This document shows positions 54,173-64,000 of a stretch of DNA of 64,000 nt, one piece after another (the stretch's first letter is position 1; the number at the start of each line of letters is the position of its first letter). Location of the stretch: assembly GCA_007753675.1 (NCBI GenBank), contig CP036432.1, forward strand, positions 1,152,394 to 1,216,393, in the 5' to 3' direction. Made by a program: the position numbers and the translations under genes. The notes beneath the pieces were generated by a model, which had not been told where the DNA came from, searched no databases, and was given only the letters and a program-made list of their open reading frames with translations. The stretch is from Stieleria magnilauensis. Lineage in GTDB: Bacteria > Planctomycetota > Planctomycetia > Pirellulales > Pirellulaceae.

Positions 54173-56986
54173 ATGTCTGACTTCTCTTTTGAATGGCTCG
54201 ATTCCGTTTGGATCAGTTCGGCGGTCGTGTTGTTTTTCTGCTGGCTAGGCAGTTTGGCACAGCGCAGCCCGCAGCGACGCCAGCGGTGGTGCGAGGGAGG
54301 GATCGCGTTGTCGCTGTTGGCGGTGGGCTTGGTTTTTGTTCCGATTCCACGTCCTGTCGTTTTTGAAACAACAAGGCAACTGCAAACGATCCGGTCGTCG
54401 ACGATCATCGAAGCATCGCCAACCCTAGTGACAGCACAGAGTCAGGTCGATCCGCCGGCGATCGACGACTCGGTTGCAGCCGTATCCGCCGCGCCCCGTT
54501 CTGTGCGGCCGGTGTCAAGCATGCGTTCGTCGATTCGATGGCGAGGGTTGTTGACAGACGCTTATCTGGCCGGCGCCGGACTCTGTGTGCTTTTCTTATT
54601 GATCGGGCGATTGCGGCTGCATTGGATCGAATCGGCGGCGCGGCCGGAGTGTTCCAGCGAGGTCGCCCCGCGTGTTCGTCTGCTGGTCAGTCCACGAGCG
54701 AGTCGACCGTTCTGCTGTGGAATCGTTCGGCCACGGATCGTTTTGCCGCCGCTGGTCGCCGACAGTGAGCACCGCCGGCATGTTCTTCGGCATGAGGCGA
54801 TCCATCTTCAACGAGGCGATGCCTTTACGCGCGCCATGATGAACTTCGCGATTCCGGTGTTGTATATCAATCCGTTTTATTGGTTGCTGAGACGATCGGC
54901 GATCATGGCTTCGGAACACGTGGCCGATGCGATGGCGTCAAAGTCGACATCGGTCGATGCCTATTCCACCGGAATGATTGATTTGGCGCGATCGCTCCAT
55001 GCCACTCCTTCGGTCTTGTCGGTTGTGGGCGCATGGACCAGCCAAACCTCGCTCACAAAACGGCTTCACTGGTTGTTGCAACACCGCCGTCAATCGCGTC
55101 GGTGCACTGCGCGATGGTCTTGCATGAGCGGCTGTCTGGCGGCCGGATTGTTAGGCGTGGTGACGTTTCTATTTGGCTGCGCGCCGGAGGCGGCGCGAAC
55201 GGGTGAAGTTGAGCGCGTCGGTGATTCGATCGCCGGCAGCATCTGGTCGATGACACCCGATTTGCCTGGCAGTGCCGGTCGGATCAGCGATTGCGACGTG
55301 AAAGTGGTTCGCGGACAGGTGATGGACGACGGGATGCCGGTCGGGGACGCCGAGGTCTGGGCGGTCGGTTACGGACGGATCGGCGGACGCGAAAAAGTCG
55401 TGACGGATCAGGACGGGCGTTTTCAACTCACGCTGCCGATCGATCCGCGAATGGCAATCCGTTCGTGGAACCTTTCCGTGTTCAAAGGCGATCGATTTGG
55501 GCGATCGGGAAAGGTGTCCCAAGACGGCGACGTCACCATCAGCCTGCAATCGGGGCATGCGGCGGAATTCGAGGTTCGGGATCGATCATCCGGTGATTTG
55601 ATTTCCGGTGCGCGCCTGTTCTTGACGGATGGTCGTATCGTCGATGCGGCGGACGGTCGTTGCCGGATCGGCGGCCTGCCAAAAGGGCTCACTCGTCTGG
55701 TCGTGGTTGCACCGGGATTTGCCCGTCGAGCGATCGAGGTTGATCTCTACTCCGGAGACCAAGAGCGTCTGGTGGTCAAGCTGGACACGGGCGGTCGAAT
55801 TCATGGGCGGATCCTTGATCGAGCCGGCCAACCCGTTGCGGGCAACCCCGTCGGTTTACTGATCGGCCACCAAAGCCTGCAGCCGGCCATGCAGCAACTC
55901 ACCGACAACGATGGGGACTACTCCATCGACGGCATGCCGATCGATCGCCCCGTGCGCATCAGTACCTATTCCCACAAGACCGCGGGTGGGGCTTCGTGGG
56001 AGACCCACACGGTGTCGATCGGTACGGCGAAAATCGCGGAAGTCGACTTTTCCGTCGATGGTGATCACGCGGCACCGCCCGAAACGGACTCGCCCGGAAT
56101 TCGCGCGCTCTCGTCCGACGACCCGGATCCCGGCCGAGGGGCGATACGTGGCCGCGTGTTGCTGCCCGACGGAGAACCGGCGACGGAATTTGAACTGTCG
56201 TTCCAGTGGCCGCGTGATTGGCAGCCGGGTGAAGAGATTATCAGCGGTGGTCCGGTTGGAAACGCGTGCTTGTTCACTCCCGCCGATGGCCGTTTTGAGT
56301 TCACGGGGCTGAAAAAAGGCGGGACGTACCGACTCGTCGCCGCCGCGCCGGGATACCAAGACGCCGTTATGTCCCGAGCAGATGCGGTGGCGCTCGCGGA
56401 GCTGGAATCAGCCGCCTTGATCAATTTGCAACTGAAGCCGGCGAGCGATGCAGTCATCACGGTAATCGATCAGGCGGCGCAACCCATTGCAGGAGCGGAT
56501 GTCTGGTTGGTGCCCGAAGACCCAAATCGTCCGCTCGATGCGCACCCGCTTGTCCGTCGGCGTCTGCATGGCAAATCGGATGCGGACGGGAACGTTCAAT
56601 TCTCGGCGATCCCATTTGCCGACGGAGTCTTGATTGTTGAAAAGGATGGCAAGGGGACCGAGCAACTCGCATGGAACGGAACGAACACGTCCGTCACCCT
56701 GTCGAGTCCGGCCGACCTGAAGGTCCAGCTCTCACGCCCAGGCAGTAGTGCCGAACCTGTGTATGTCTTTCTGCAACGCGTCGGAAGCAACTGTCTGAGC
56801 GCCCAGACGGCGAAATCCGGTGAGACGGAGGTGGTGTTTGAAAACATCACCTCGGCCGAGTACATGGTTTCCATCGAGTCGAACGATTACCTGCTGAGCG
56901 ACGGTACCTGGGAACAGGAGATCGGTAAGGTGGAACCCGGCAGCATGAAAGTGGTCAAATTGAAGTTGAAACCGCGTGGAAAATAG
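54173..56986 (+). CDS. BlaR1-like M56 membrane protease with carboxypeptidase-regulatory-like modules
   Basis: 937 residues from ATG 54173. Three N-terminal spans (WISSAVVLFFCWLGSLA, GGIALSLLAVGLVFVPI, AYLAGAGLCVLFLLIGRL) and a fourth near 325-342 (CLAAGLLGVVTFLFGC) enclose the M56 peptidase with zinc motif H207-E-A-I-H211 in HVLRHEAIHLQRGD. Instead of the penicillin-binding sensor, residues about 375-937 hold several carboxypeptidase-regulatory-like beta modules (KVVRGQVMDDGMPVGDAEVW, GRIHGRILDRAGQPVAGNPV, GAIRGRVLLPDGEPATEFEL, AVITVIDQAAQPIAGADVWL). It probably senses an envelope ligand and cleaves BlaI. The ligand is unknown. Confidence 0.9.
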   Translation: MSDFSFEWLDSVWISSAVVLFFCWLGSLAQRSPQRRQRWCEGGIALSLLAVGLVFVPIPRPVVFETTRQLQTIRSSTIIEASPTLVTAQSQVDPPAIDDSVAAVSAAPRSVRPVSSMRSSIRWRGLLTDAYLAGAGLCVLFLLIGRLRLHWIESAARPECSSEVAPRVRLLVSPRASRPFCCGIVRPRIVLPPLVADSEHRRHVLRHEAIHLQRGDAFTRAMMNFAIPVLYINPFYWLLRRSAIMASEHVADAMASKSTSVDAYSTGMIDLARSLHATPSVLSVVGAWTSQTSLTKRLHWLLQHRRQSRRCTARWSCMSGCLAAGLLGVVTFLFGCAPEAARTGEVERVGDSIAGSIWSMTPDLPGSAGRISDCDVKVVRGQVMDDGMPVGDAEVWAVGYGRIGGREKVVTDQDGRFQLTLPIDPRMAIRSWNLSVFKGDRFGRSGKVSQDGDVTISLQSGHAAEFEVRDRSSGDLISGARLFLTDGRIVDAADGRCRIGGLPKGLTRLVVVAPGFARRAIEVDLYSGDQERLVVKLDTGGRIHGRILDRAGQPVAGNPVGLLIGHQSLQPAMQQLTDNDGDYSIDGMPIDRPVRISTYSHKTAGGASWETHTVSIGTAKIAEVDFSVDGDHAAPPETDSPGIRALSSDDPDPGRGAIRGRVLLPDGEPATEFELSFQWPRDWQPGEEIISGGPVGNACLFTPADGRFEFTGLKKGGTYRLVAAAPGYQDAVMSRADAVALAELESAALINLQLKPASDAVITVIDQAAQPIAGADVWLVPEDPNRPLDAHPLVRRRLHGKSDADGNVQFSAIPFADGVLIVEKDGKGTEQLAWNGTNTSVTLSSPADLKVQLSRPGSSAEPVYVFLQRVGSNCLSAQTAKSGETEVVFENITSAEYMVSIESNDYLLSDGTWEQEIGKVEPGSMKVVKLKLKPRGK

Positions 56987-57056
56987 GTCTTGGCCGGAGG
57001 AACTGTGATGCGGGGAGGTGGCAAAACGATGGTGGCAGGAGGGTGGGAGGAGAGAT

Positions 57057-57146
57057 GGCAGAATGATACGGGGCAGAATGATGAAGAGCAGGATACGTGG
57101 CGTATCCTGCTCAGGCTTGATCGCTGAGCATCATTCTGCCAACCAT
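57057..57146. repeat. Family C repeat copy with a strong central hairpin
   Basis: 57057-57083 is identical to 43777-43803. Inside, 57086-57097 (GAGCAGGATACG) and 57101-57112 form a perfect 12-bp stem with loop TGG; outer arms GGCAGAATGATG and CATCATTCTGCC extend it. It lies between the convergent M56 and sulfatase genes and is a likely bidirectional terminator. Confidence 0.88.
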
Positions 57147-57202
57147 CATTCTGCCAACCATCGTCTTGTCAGCGGGCGACGTGGAGATAGCGACCGCCAG
57201 GG

Positions 57203-58765
57203 CTATTGGGCTTGGCGGTTGATCGGTTCGTCGACGACGATGGATTTCGGGAAATCCGCCGCCTCATGGCCTCCACGATCATCCCAGCGTTTGTTTTGGC
57301 TGTTGCCTTTGGGCTGGTTCATCGGGATGTCCATTCCGCCGGCGTCTCCGAGCATCGCGTACAATTTGTTTTCCATCTCTTTGGCCACCGACTTGTAGTC
57401 TGGGTCATTGATCAGGTTTTTGGTTTCACCCGGGTCGGTCGTCAGGTCATACAGTTCGTCGACGTCCCAAAGGCCGTAATAGGTGATGTACTTGAAGCGA
57501 TCGCCCCGCAGTGCGAATTGCGTCGGTGACTGCGGAAAGTTTTTCTCCCAGTAATAGACGTACAAGAAGTAGTCGCGCCACGGGGAATCGGGTTTGTTGG
57601 GAATGTCCAGGAAACTTTCGCCATCCATGTACGAGGGCGTCTGCAGGCCGGCGGCGTGAAGGATGGTGGGTCCGACATCGATGTTCCCGATCACGTTTTC
57701 GATGACTTTGGCGCCTTCAAACAGATTCGGGCATTGCATCATCATTGGGACGCGGATCGACGCTTCGTAGGAAACGCGTTTGTCGATCAAGCCGTGTTCG
57801 CCCCACATGAACCCGTTGTCGCCCATGTAGATGACCAGGGTGTCGTCGTGCACGCCCATGTCTTTGAGTTGTTGCATCACGCGGCCGACACTGTCGTCAA
57901 CGGCCAAGATCGATTCGCAATAACGGCGATACAGGTAATCCAAGCCTTTATCGCTGTGGTAAGAGAAATCGATTCCGTGCCAGCTGTTGCGTTGGTCGCG
58001 GACCCAGCGCGGGGCATCGTTTTCTGCCTTGATGTTCTCACCGCGGGGCAGGAAGCTGAGGTCGGCGTCGGCGTAGCGCCCTTGGTGTCGCTCGGCGGGC
58101 GTGAAGTTGGCGTGGACGGCCTTGTGCGACAGATACAAAAAGAACGGTTCGTCACCATCGCGTTGCTTCAACCAGTCGACGGCATAGTCGGTCAATTCGT
58201 CGGTGATGTAGCCTTCTTGTTTGACGCGTTTGCCATTCACGTTGAGCGTGTACTTCGGGCCGGGCGGAAGATAATTGCCTTGGCCGCGAAAGCTGATCCA
58301 ATGGTTGAAGCCGGGCCGCGGATCATCATGGTCGCCGCCCATGTGCCATTTTCCGATGAACGCCGTTTCATAGCCCGCACGCTGCAGATACTGTGGAAAG
58401 AACAGCGTCCCGTCCGGGACCAGGCGATTGTTGTCGATCACACGGTGCTTGTGGGTGTACAGTCCCGTCAAGATGGAGGCTCGACTCGGCGAACACAAGC
58501 TGGTCGTGACGAAGGCGTTCTTCAGGTGCGCACCGTTGGCGGCCATCGCGTCCAGGTGCGGGGTTTCCAGAAACGGATGCCCGGCAAATCCCATCGCGTC
58601 GAAGCGATGATCGTCGGTCAAAATAAAGACGACGTTGCGCGGTTTGACACCTTCGCGCTGGGGCGTCGCGGGAAGTTCCGCTGACCGTGCTTCAGGGTGC
58701 AACAAAAACAGAAACGCCAGCGCGGTGGAAAACGCCGGCGTGAGAAGACGCGTCTGGATGAACAT
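57203..58765 (-). CDS. Secreted sulfatase (formylglycine type)
   Basis: 520 residues from ATG 58765, which places a signal segment (RLLTPAFSTALAFLFLLHPEARSAE) at the N-terminus; an upstream start to 59029 would bury it. Sulfatase motifs: NVVFILTDDHRFDAMG (metal Asp pair), the modification site TSLCSPSRASILTG with the Cys that becomes formylglycine, GYETAFIGKWHMGG, and YMGDNGFMWGEHG with metal Asp/Asn. It hydrolyses sulfate esters outside the cytoplasm, probably on algal polysaccharides. It needs a formylglycine-generating or anSME enzyme, not in the window. Confidence 0.96.
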   Translation of the reverse strand: MFIQTRLLTPAFSTALAFLFLLHPEARSAELPATPQREGVKPRNVVFILTDDHRFDAMGFAGHPFLETPHLDAMAANGAHLKNAFVTTSLCSPSRASILTGLYTHKHRVIDNNRLVPDGTLFFPQYLQRAGYETAFIGKWHMGGDHDDPRPGFNHWISFRGQGNYLPPGPKYTLNVNGKRVKQEGYITDELTDYAVDWLKQRDGDEPFFLYLSHKAVHANFTPAERHQGRYADADLSFLPRGENIKAENDAPRWVRDQRNSWHGIDFSYHSDKGLDYLYRRYCESILAVDDSVGRVMQQLKDMGVHDDTLVIYMGDNGFMWGEHGLIDKRVSYEASIRVPMMMQCPNLFEGAKVIENVIGNIDVGPTILHAAGLQTPSYMDGESFLDIPNKPDSPWRDYFLYVYYWEKNFPQSPTQFALRGDRFKYITYYGLWDVDELYDLTTDPGETKNLINDPDYKSVAKEMENKLYAMLGDAGGMDIPMNQPKGNSQNKRWDDRGGHEAADFPKSIVVDEPINRQAQ

Positions 58766-58829
58766 CTTGGGGGTGGGCTCCGAATTCGGCGGGATTAGAC
58801 AATCGAGAGCCCCGTAGTCTAAACCGAAA

Positions 58830-58918
58830 GTGGCGTCAGCTTCTAGCTTGCGTTTCGGAGATTCTGGCCGCTGGCTGCTAAAGCAGCCTGGAACGCAAGC
58901 TGGAAGCTTACGCCACTG
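58830..58918. repeat. Dispersed family B repeat, copy 2
   Basis: Left arm 58830-58853 and right arm 58895-58918 match the arms at 41390-41447; the right arm is exact, the left has two changes (GTCAGCTTCTAG). The 41-base loop contains a small hairpin GGCTGCT AA AGCAGCC. It lies between two minus-strand genes. Confidence 0.9.
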
Positions 58919-58928
58919 CCAGTTGTGG

Positions 58929-59963
58929 CTAGCGGGTTGGTCGGGTGGCGATGCGTTGGCCTTTGGGACGCAGCACGTAGACCTTCGGATCGTCGACCAC
59001 AAACGTCGTGCTCCAACGCTGTCCGTCATCGGCGCTGCAAACGTTGTAGAAAAACGTTCGGAAGCGTTCGGCGCGATAACCGTATGGGAACTGGCTGGTG
59101 ATGTAGTCGTCTTCGGTCAAGTCATCGACTCCGGGCGAAGCGTAATAGTGCACCATTCCGTCGGGGGTGACACTCATGCCCAGAGTCCACCAGCCGGTCG
59201 TCGTGATTTGGGGGCCGCGGAAATCACCGCCGCGTTGGTTGCCGCGGACACGCAGGTACGCGTAATCGTGGTCCTTGCGGGTGGTGGACTTGCTTTCGAA
59301 TTCCACGAACATCCCGGGCCAGTAGACTTCGTTGCCCATTTCCTGGGTGGTGCGTTTGAAGATCCCGACGCCGACTTCTTTGTCGACCATCGCGGTGGTT
59401 TCCAACGCCAGTCGGAATCCGAAATGCGGTCCGCTGCGGTTTTCCCAGCTCTCCACCGGCGGAAGATAGACTCGCGTCGTCACGCTGGGGACTTCGGCGA
59501 TGTCGATCCGTCGTTTCAGGCGGTATTGGACGTTTGCGACGAAGTCGTCTTGGTGCATGGTGCCGCTGGGCCGGCCGGGAATGCCGGTGAACTTGCTTCG
59601 CATCAACAACGCTCCGGTGCTGCCGGGGATTCCGCCCGGTGGAGTCGCTACCCGTTTGACTTCGTCGGGATGCCCGCGTTTGATGCCTTCGTACCAGCGA
59701 CCGTTGGTGCTACGCCCCATCGGGCCGCGTTGATTTTCGTCGATGTCCTCGGTGCTCTTGGGGTTCCGCGGCACATAACCCCAATTGGGGTCTTCGAAGT
59801 CGTCCGAGACGCCAACGATTTCACTGCCGGTGCCGGGGACGACAGGCCGCTGGGCGTTGACGTCGGTTCCTGAATTCGCCAGGCCTGCGAACAAGGTGAC
59901 AGCGAGGCCTCGGCCGCACCATTTCGAAACGGCGGCGAAGGTTTCCTTGAGCGAGTTTGTCAT
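58929..59963 (-). CDS. Secreted protein of unknown function
   Basis: 344 residues. A signal segment (GRGLAVTLFAGLANSGTDVNAQR, about 17-39) is followed by a mainly beta-structured protein: IVGVSDDFEDPNWGYVPRNPKS, GRWYEGIKRGHPDEVKRV, then a jelly-roll-like series (SGPHFGFRLALETT, GMFVEFESK, YAYLRVRGNQRGGDFRG, WTLGMSVTPDGMVHYYASPG). No catalytic motif is recognised. It may be a carbohydrate-binding lectin-like protein; this rests on overall pattern only. It is the upstream neighbour of the sulfatase on the same strand, with a repeat between them. Confidence 0.8.
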   Translation of the reverse strand: MTNSLKETFAAVSKWCGRGLAVTLFAGLANSGTDVNAQRPVVPGTGSEIVGVSDDFEDPNWGYVPRNPKSTEDIDENQRGPMGRSTNGRWYEGIKRGHPDEVKRVATPPGGIPGSTGALLMRSKFTGIPGRPSGTMHQDDFVANVQYRLKRRIDIAEVPSVTTRVYLPPVESWENRSGPHFGFRLALETTAMVDKEVGVGIFKRTTQEMGNEVYWPGMFVEFESKSTTRKDHDYAYLRVRGNQRGGDFRGPQITTTGWWTLGMSVTPDGMVHYYASPGVDDLTEDDYITSQFPYGYRAERFRTFFYNVCSADDGQRWSTTFVVDDPKVYVLRPKGQRIATRPTR

Positions 59964-60228
59964 CGCTTTTTCCGTTGGTTTGGATCAAATCATCAGCATG
60001 AAACAACGGAGATCGGCTATCGCTGGGCGGGATGCAATGAAACGCACCCGCGCATGCGGTTGGACGATGGCCTTCCCCCTTGTCAAGATTGATCGGCAAC
60101 CAATTGGAAGATCTGTAACGGTTTTCCCGATTTCACCGGTGACGCGGGGCGATCCGCGCAAAGCTTGCTCGGCGTTCTGTGGTGGGCTAGGCTGGCGGAA
60201 TTCAATTCAAAACCTGGATCGAGACCTC

Positions 60229-63200
60229 GATGCGTTTGACATTCATGCTCCTTTTGGCCTGCGGTTTCAGTTCCCTCGCAAAGGCCAAAACGATCTCGGA
60301 GGCGGAGCTGGAGTTCTTTGAGGCGAAGATTCGGCCGGTGTTGGTCGAGCATTGTTATCCGTGCCACAACTCCGTCGACTCGTCCGAGGGGGGATTGGTA
60401 ATGGATCACCGTGACGCGGTGCTGCGTGGCGGTGACGAAGGTGCGGTCGTCGTCGCAGGCGATCCGGGCGCAAGTCGTCTGATCAAGATCCTGCGTCACG
60501 AAATCGAGGGCCTGGAGATGCCCGAAGGTGGGCCCAAGCTGGACGAATCCATCGTTCGTGATTTTGAAAAATGGATTCGCATCGGGTTGCCCGATCCCCG
60601 CGACAAACCGCCGACCGACGAGGAGCTTCAAGCGTCCCGGTCGTGGGCCGAAAAGTTGGAGCGGCGAAAGCAGTGGTGGAGCTTCCGACCCATCGTTTCC
60701 AATGATCCGCCCGCCGACCGAAACGATTCGCCCCATCCGATCGACCGCTTTATCAACCGTGAACTGGAAAGTAGCGGGTTGCAGGCGTCTCCTGCCGCCG
60801 ATGGTGCGACCCTGGTTCGCCGCTTGTATGTGACGTTGACTGGCCTGCCGCCGTCAGCCGATCAGGCAACGAGCTGGACACGGCGGATCGACGATGCGCC
60901 GGATCGTCAGGCGGCCGTCGAAGAACTGATCGACCAGCTGTTGGAGAGTGATCAATTTGGTCCGCGGTGGGCGCGACATTGGATGGATTGGATTCGTTAC
61001 GCCGAGTCCCACGGCAGCGAAGGCGATCCGCGGATTCAAAACGCCTGGCACTATCGCGACTATCTGATTCGCGCGCTCAACGCAGATGTTCCCTATGACC
61101 AACTGCTGCGGGAACACGTCGCCGGCGACCTGTTGCCTGAACCGAGAATCAATCCGCAGCTAGGGATCAACGAGTCGATCGTCGGGACGGCACATTGGCG
61201 GATGGTGTTTCATGGATTCGCGCCCACCGACGCTTTGGATGAAAAGGTTCGATTCATCGACGATCAAATCAATGTCTTTAGCAAAGCATTTTTGGGGCTG
61301 ACGGTTTCTTGCGCCCGTTGTCACGATCACAAGTTTGATGCGATCAGCCAGGCCGATTACTACGCGTTGTTCGGTGTCTTGGCTTCGTGCAGACCAGGAC
61401 GGCAGGTGATCGACCTACCGTCCAAACAAGAACTTCACCGCGAGACGCTGGCGGAACTGAAAACGCAGATCCGCGAATCGGTCGCGTCACAGTGGCTGGT
61501 CGAATCCAACGTCGCCACGGAGCGATTGTTGAATTCAGATTCGAAACCCGGCAAGTCGGTCGGCTTGGTCAACGTCTTGCAGGGGCTGCGTCAAAAGGTC
61601 TCCGATGGAACACCCTTTCAGGCGGCCTGGACCGAGACGGTGGAGTCTCAATTGAATCATCATAAGATGTATGACGAGTTCTTTACAAACTCGGCAAGCG
61701 CGCACTGGGGTCTGGGAGACGATGGTGCACGGTCCCGTTGGTATTCGTCTGGCTTGGGACTGGAGGGAGATACAGCCGCGGGGCAGTTTTCGATGGACGT
61801 AAATGGCGAGGCGGTTTTGTCTGGCATCTACCCGGCAGGCGTCTACACGCACGGGCTTTCGTCGAAGCATCCCGGGCGGCTGACGTCACCCGATTTTTAT
61901 TTGAAAGACGGCCAGGCGATCTGTGCCGAGGTGATCGGCGCAGGCGACGCCAGCATTCGTTACGTGGTACAGGACTATCCGCGCAGCGGGACCGTCTACC
62001 CGGTCACTCGACTCAACGGCGACTGGAAACTGGAGCGGTTCGATCTGTCGTACTGGAGTGGCGACGCGGTTCATTTGGAGTTGGCGACCGCGATGGACGC
62101 GCCCTTGTTGACGTCCGACAAGCCGCGGTCGTGGTTCGGCGTGCGGCGAGTCGTCGTGACGGACAACGATCGCGAAGTTCCCAAGCCGGCATCGGAAGCG
62201 TTCTTGGCGTTGATCGAGTCTGATCAGGCCGCGGGTGCCGCCGATGCAACCGAGGTCGTTGTGCCAGCCGATTGGTCGGAACTGGAGTCGTTGTTGCTTG
62301 CGTCGATTCGACGTGCCGTGGTGGATTGGAAATCGGGCTCGATGACAGACGCACAAGCGATCCTGCTGGACGATTGCATGCGGACCGGTACATTGCCCAA
62401 TGCGTTGGGTCGGCTTCCCGAGTTGAAAGCGCTGGTGGACCGATACCGAAAACTTGAAAATGAGATCCCCGTTCCGACACGTGTTCCCGGTTTAGAGGAA
62501 TCTGAGGGAGTCGACCAGCCGCTGATGGTCCGCGGGAATCACAAGCAACTGGCGGAGCCGGTGCCGAGACGATTTCTCGAAGTGATCGATGACCGCGCGT
62601 ATCAATCGCCGATCAGCGGACGTGCGGAGTTGGCCGAGGATTTGTTGCGGGACGACAATCCGCTGACTCGGCGTGTGATCGTCAATCGCATTTGGCACCA
62701 TCTGTTCGGCAAAGGGATTGTCTCCACGCCGGACAATTTTGGACGTCTAGGAAATCCGCCCTCGCATCCCGAGTTGCTCGATTGGCTGGCGATTCGGTTC
62801 GCCAAGGACGGATGGTCGATCAAGAAATTGATTCGGCTCGTCGTGACTTCGGAAACCTGGCAACGCTCATCGTTGCCGCTGCCGGGCGTCGAGAAAGCGG
62901 ACCCGGAGAATGTGCTGCTGGCTCGAGCGAACGTACGGCGGTTGGAGGCCGAAGCGATTCGGGACGCATTGTTGAGTGTCTCGGGGCGATTGGACGACCG
63001 ACAGTTTGGCCCGCCCGTCGGGGCCGCTGCGCCGCGCCGGAGCATTTATGTTCGGGTGATCCGCAATGATTTGGACCCCTTCCTACGCGCCTTTGATTTT
63101 CCCGAACCGTTCAGCAGCGTCGGCCGGCGGGACGTGACCAATGTTCCCGCTCAGTCGCTGGCGATGATGAATGATTCCCAGATCGCCGGCGTCGCCAATG

Positions 63201-64000
63201 ATTGGGCAAGTCGAGCCCTGGCGGAGGCAGCGTCCGATGGCGACCGCAACGGTATCGTTCGCATGTTCCTTGAAGCGTTCGGTCGGCAACCGTCGGATCA
63301 GGAAATCGCCCAATCGGAAACGTTCTTGGACGAGATGCGTTTGGTCGTTGCCGAGCGGACACGACAGCGAGCCGAGTTGCAACTGCAGATCAACCAAGTC
63401 GAATCGGCGATCGGCGCCCGGTGGCAGATGGCCCGCGAGCGTCTTGACGACCAAGCCGAATCCGGCGGCCAGCAGTCAACGGTCGAAGTGCCTTCGCCGA
63501 TCGGCCGTTGGGACTTCACGACGGGGCTGAACGATCAAGTCGGTAGTGCGAACGTGACGCTGAAGAATGGTGCGCGGCAAACCGAACAGGGGTTGATCGT
63601 GACCGGTGGCGGCTATGCCTTGACCGATCCGATCGACGTCCCGCTGTCACAGAAGACGTTGGAGGTTTGGGTGAAGCTGAATGATCTGAACCAGCGCGGC
63701 GGCGGTGCGATGACACTGCAATCGAAAAATGGCGTGTTGTTTGACGCGATCGTGTTCGCCGAGCGAGATCGCCGGCAGTGGCTCGCCGGCAGCAACAGCT
63801 TCCAGCGCACCGAACCGTTTGGCGGCCCCGAGGAGTCGTCGGCCGATCGCCAACCGGTGCAGATTGCGATCAGCTATGATGCGGACGGCCAGATCGTCGG
63901 TTATCGCAACGGTCAGCCTTATGGGAAGTCGTATCGCAGTCGTGGGCCACTGGCGTTTGACCCGGGCGAGTCCATCGTCGGGTTCGGGATCCGGCATCTG
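60229..64000 (+). CDS. Planctomycete cytochrome C/DUF1549/DUF1553 protein with LamG domain, partial
   Basis: About 1257 codons visible; it runs off the window without a stop. [19 protein letters not shown] is a signal peptide. A PSC1 haem site C42-YP-C45-H46 leads, then DUF1549 (about 180-400) with [16 protein letters not shown] and [14 protein letters not shown], a beta-rich insert (about 480-650), DUF1553 (about 790-1000) with [16 protein letters not shown] and [13 protein letters not shown], a charged coiled coil (about 1020-1070), and a LamG/concanavalin-type domain starting near 1090 ([21 protein letters not shown]). Such proteins are hallmarks of planctomycetes; the function is unproven. 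DUF1501 partners usually follow, outside the window. Confidence 0.93.

Noticed and set aside
57656-58684. 342-codon open frame on the plus strand
   Set aside because: It is antisense to the sulfatase gene, which has all catalytic motifs.

Overview
The window looks like chromosome from a planctomycete of the Pirellulales (Rhodopirellula-like) type. This rests on the gene families present: the secreted cytochrome-type proteins DUF1592/DUF1552 and DUF1549/DUF1553, DUF1570, a formylglycine sulfatase, Tat-exported Gfo/Idh/MocA and GDSL proteins, a giant surface protein with an LEPR-XLL-like N-terminus, and GC-rich DNA with many short palindromic dispersed repeats. The species assignment is inference. 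Most of the window is ordinary chromosomal core and lifestyle genes. No CRISPR array, rRNA, intact transposase or prophage was seen.

Layout. 1-2.6 kb: a sigma-54 activator (cut by the window edge) diverges from a two-gene stress-type operon (AhpD-like/CMD protein and NTF2-like protein) preceded by a good -24/-12 promoter. 2.7-5.3 kb: a GDSL hydrolase, tRNA-Asp with a decayed integrase remnant beside it, and two small proteins. 5.3-8.6 kb: a minus-strand catabolic operon of two Gfo/Idh/MocA proteins and a PfkB kinase. 8.8-11.9 kb: a tight TauD-like dioxygenase, MFS and TauE/SafE operon. 11.9-17 kb (minus): an SDF transporter fused to a solute-binding domain, a Wzz-type chain-length protein and a TIM-barrel isomerase. 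17.6-21.4 kb: the DUF1592/DUF1552 pair. 21.9-24.2 kb: a parvulin coupled to an unknown secreted protein. 24.5-28.9 kb: DUF1570 protein, NadB and an Old Yellow Enzyme homologue. 28.9-31.2 kb (minus): a STAS/histidine kinase pair and two lipoproteins, one with a His/Asp-rich metal-binding tract. 31.5-33.3 kb: TypA/BipA.

33.9-41.4 kb is the complete Na+-translocating NADH:quinone reductase operon nqrABCDEF, followed by one gene that fuses the flavin transferase ApbE to an NqrM-like maturation domain, so structure and both maturation functions lie in one transcript. A perfect TTGTGA-N6-TCACAA palindrome lies upstream of nqrA.

41.4-44.1 kb holds several dispersed repeat families around a HAD phosphatase and a DUF3754 protein. 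44.2-53.2 kb is a single 3025-residue secreted/surface protein gene. 53.7-57 kb is a BlaI repressor with a BlaR1-like M56 protease whose sensor is replaced by carboxypeptidase-regulatory-like modules. 57.2-64 kb carries a sulfatase, an unknown secreted protein and the start of a very large DUF1549/DUF1553/LamG cytochrome that runs off the window.

The most interesting items are the two gene fusions (SDF transporter with binding protein; ApbE with NqrM), the divergent sigma-54 activator and its predicted target promoter, the M56 sensor variant, and at least five families of short palindromic repeats in gene ends and leaders. One repeat supplies the stop codon of a gene.
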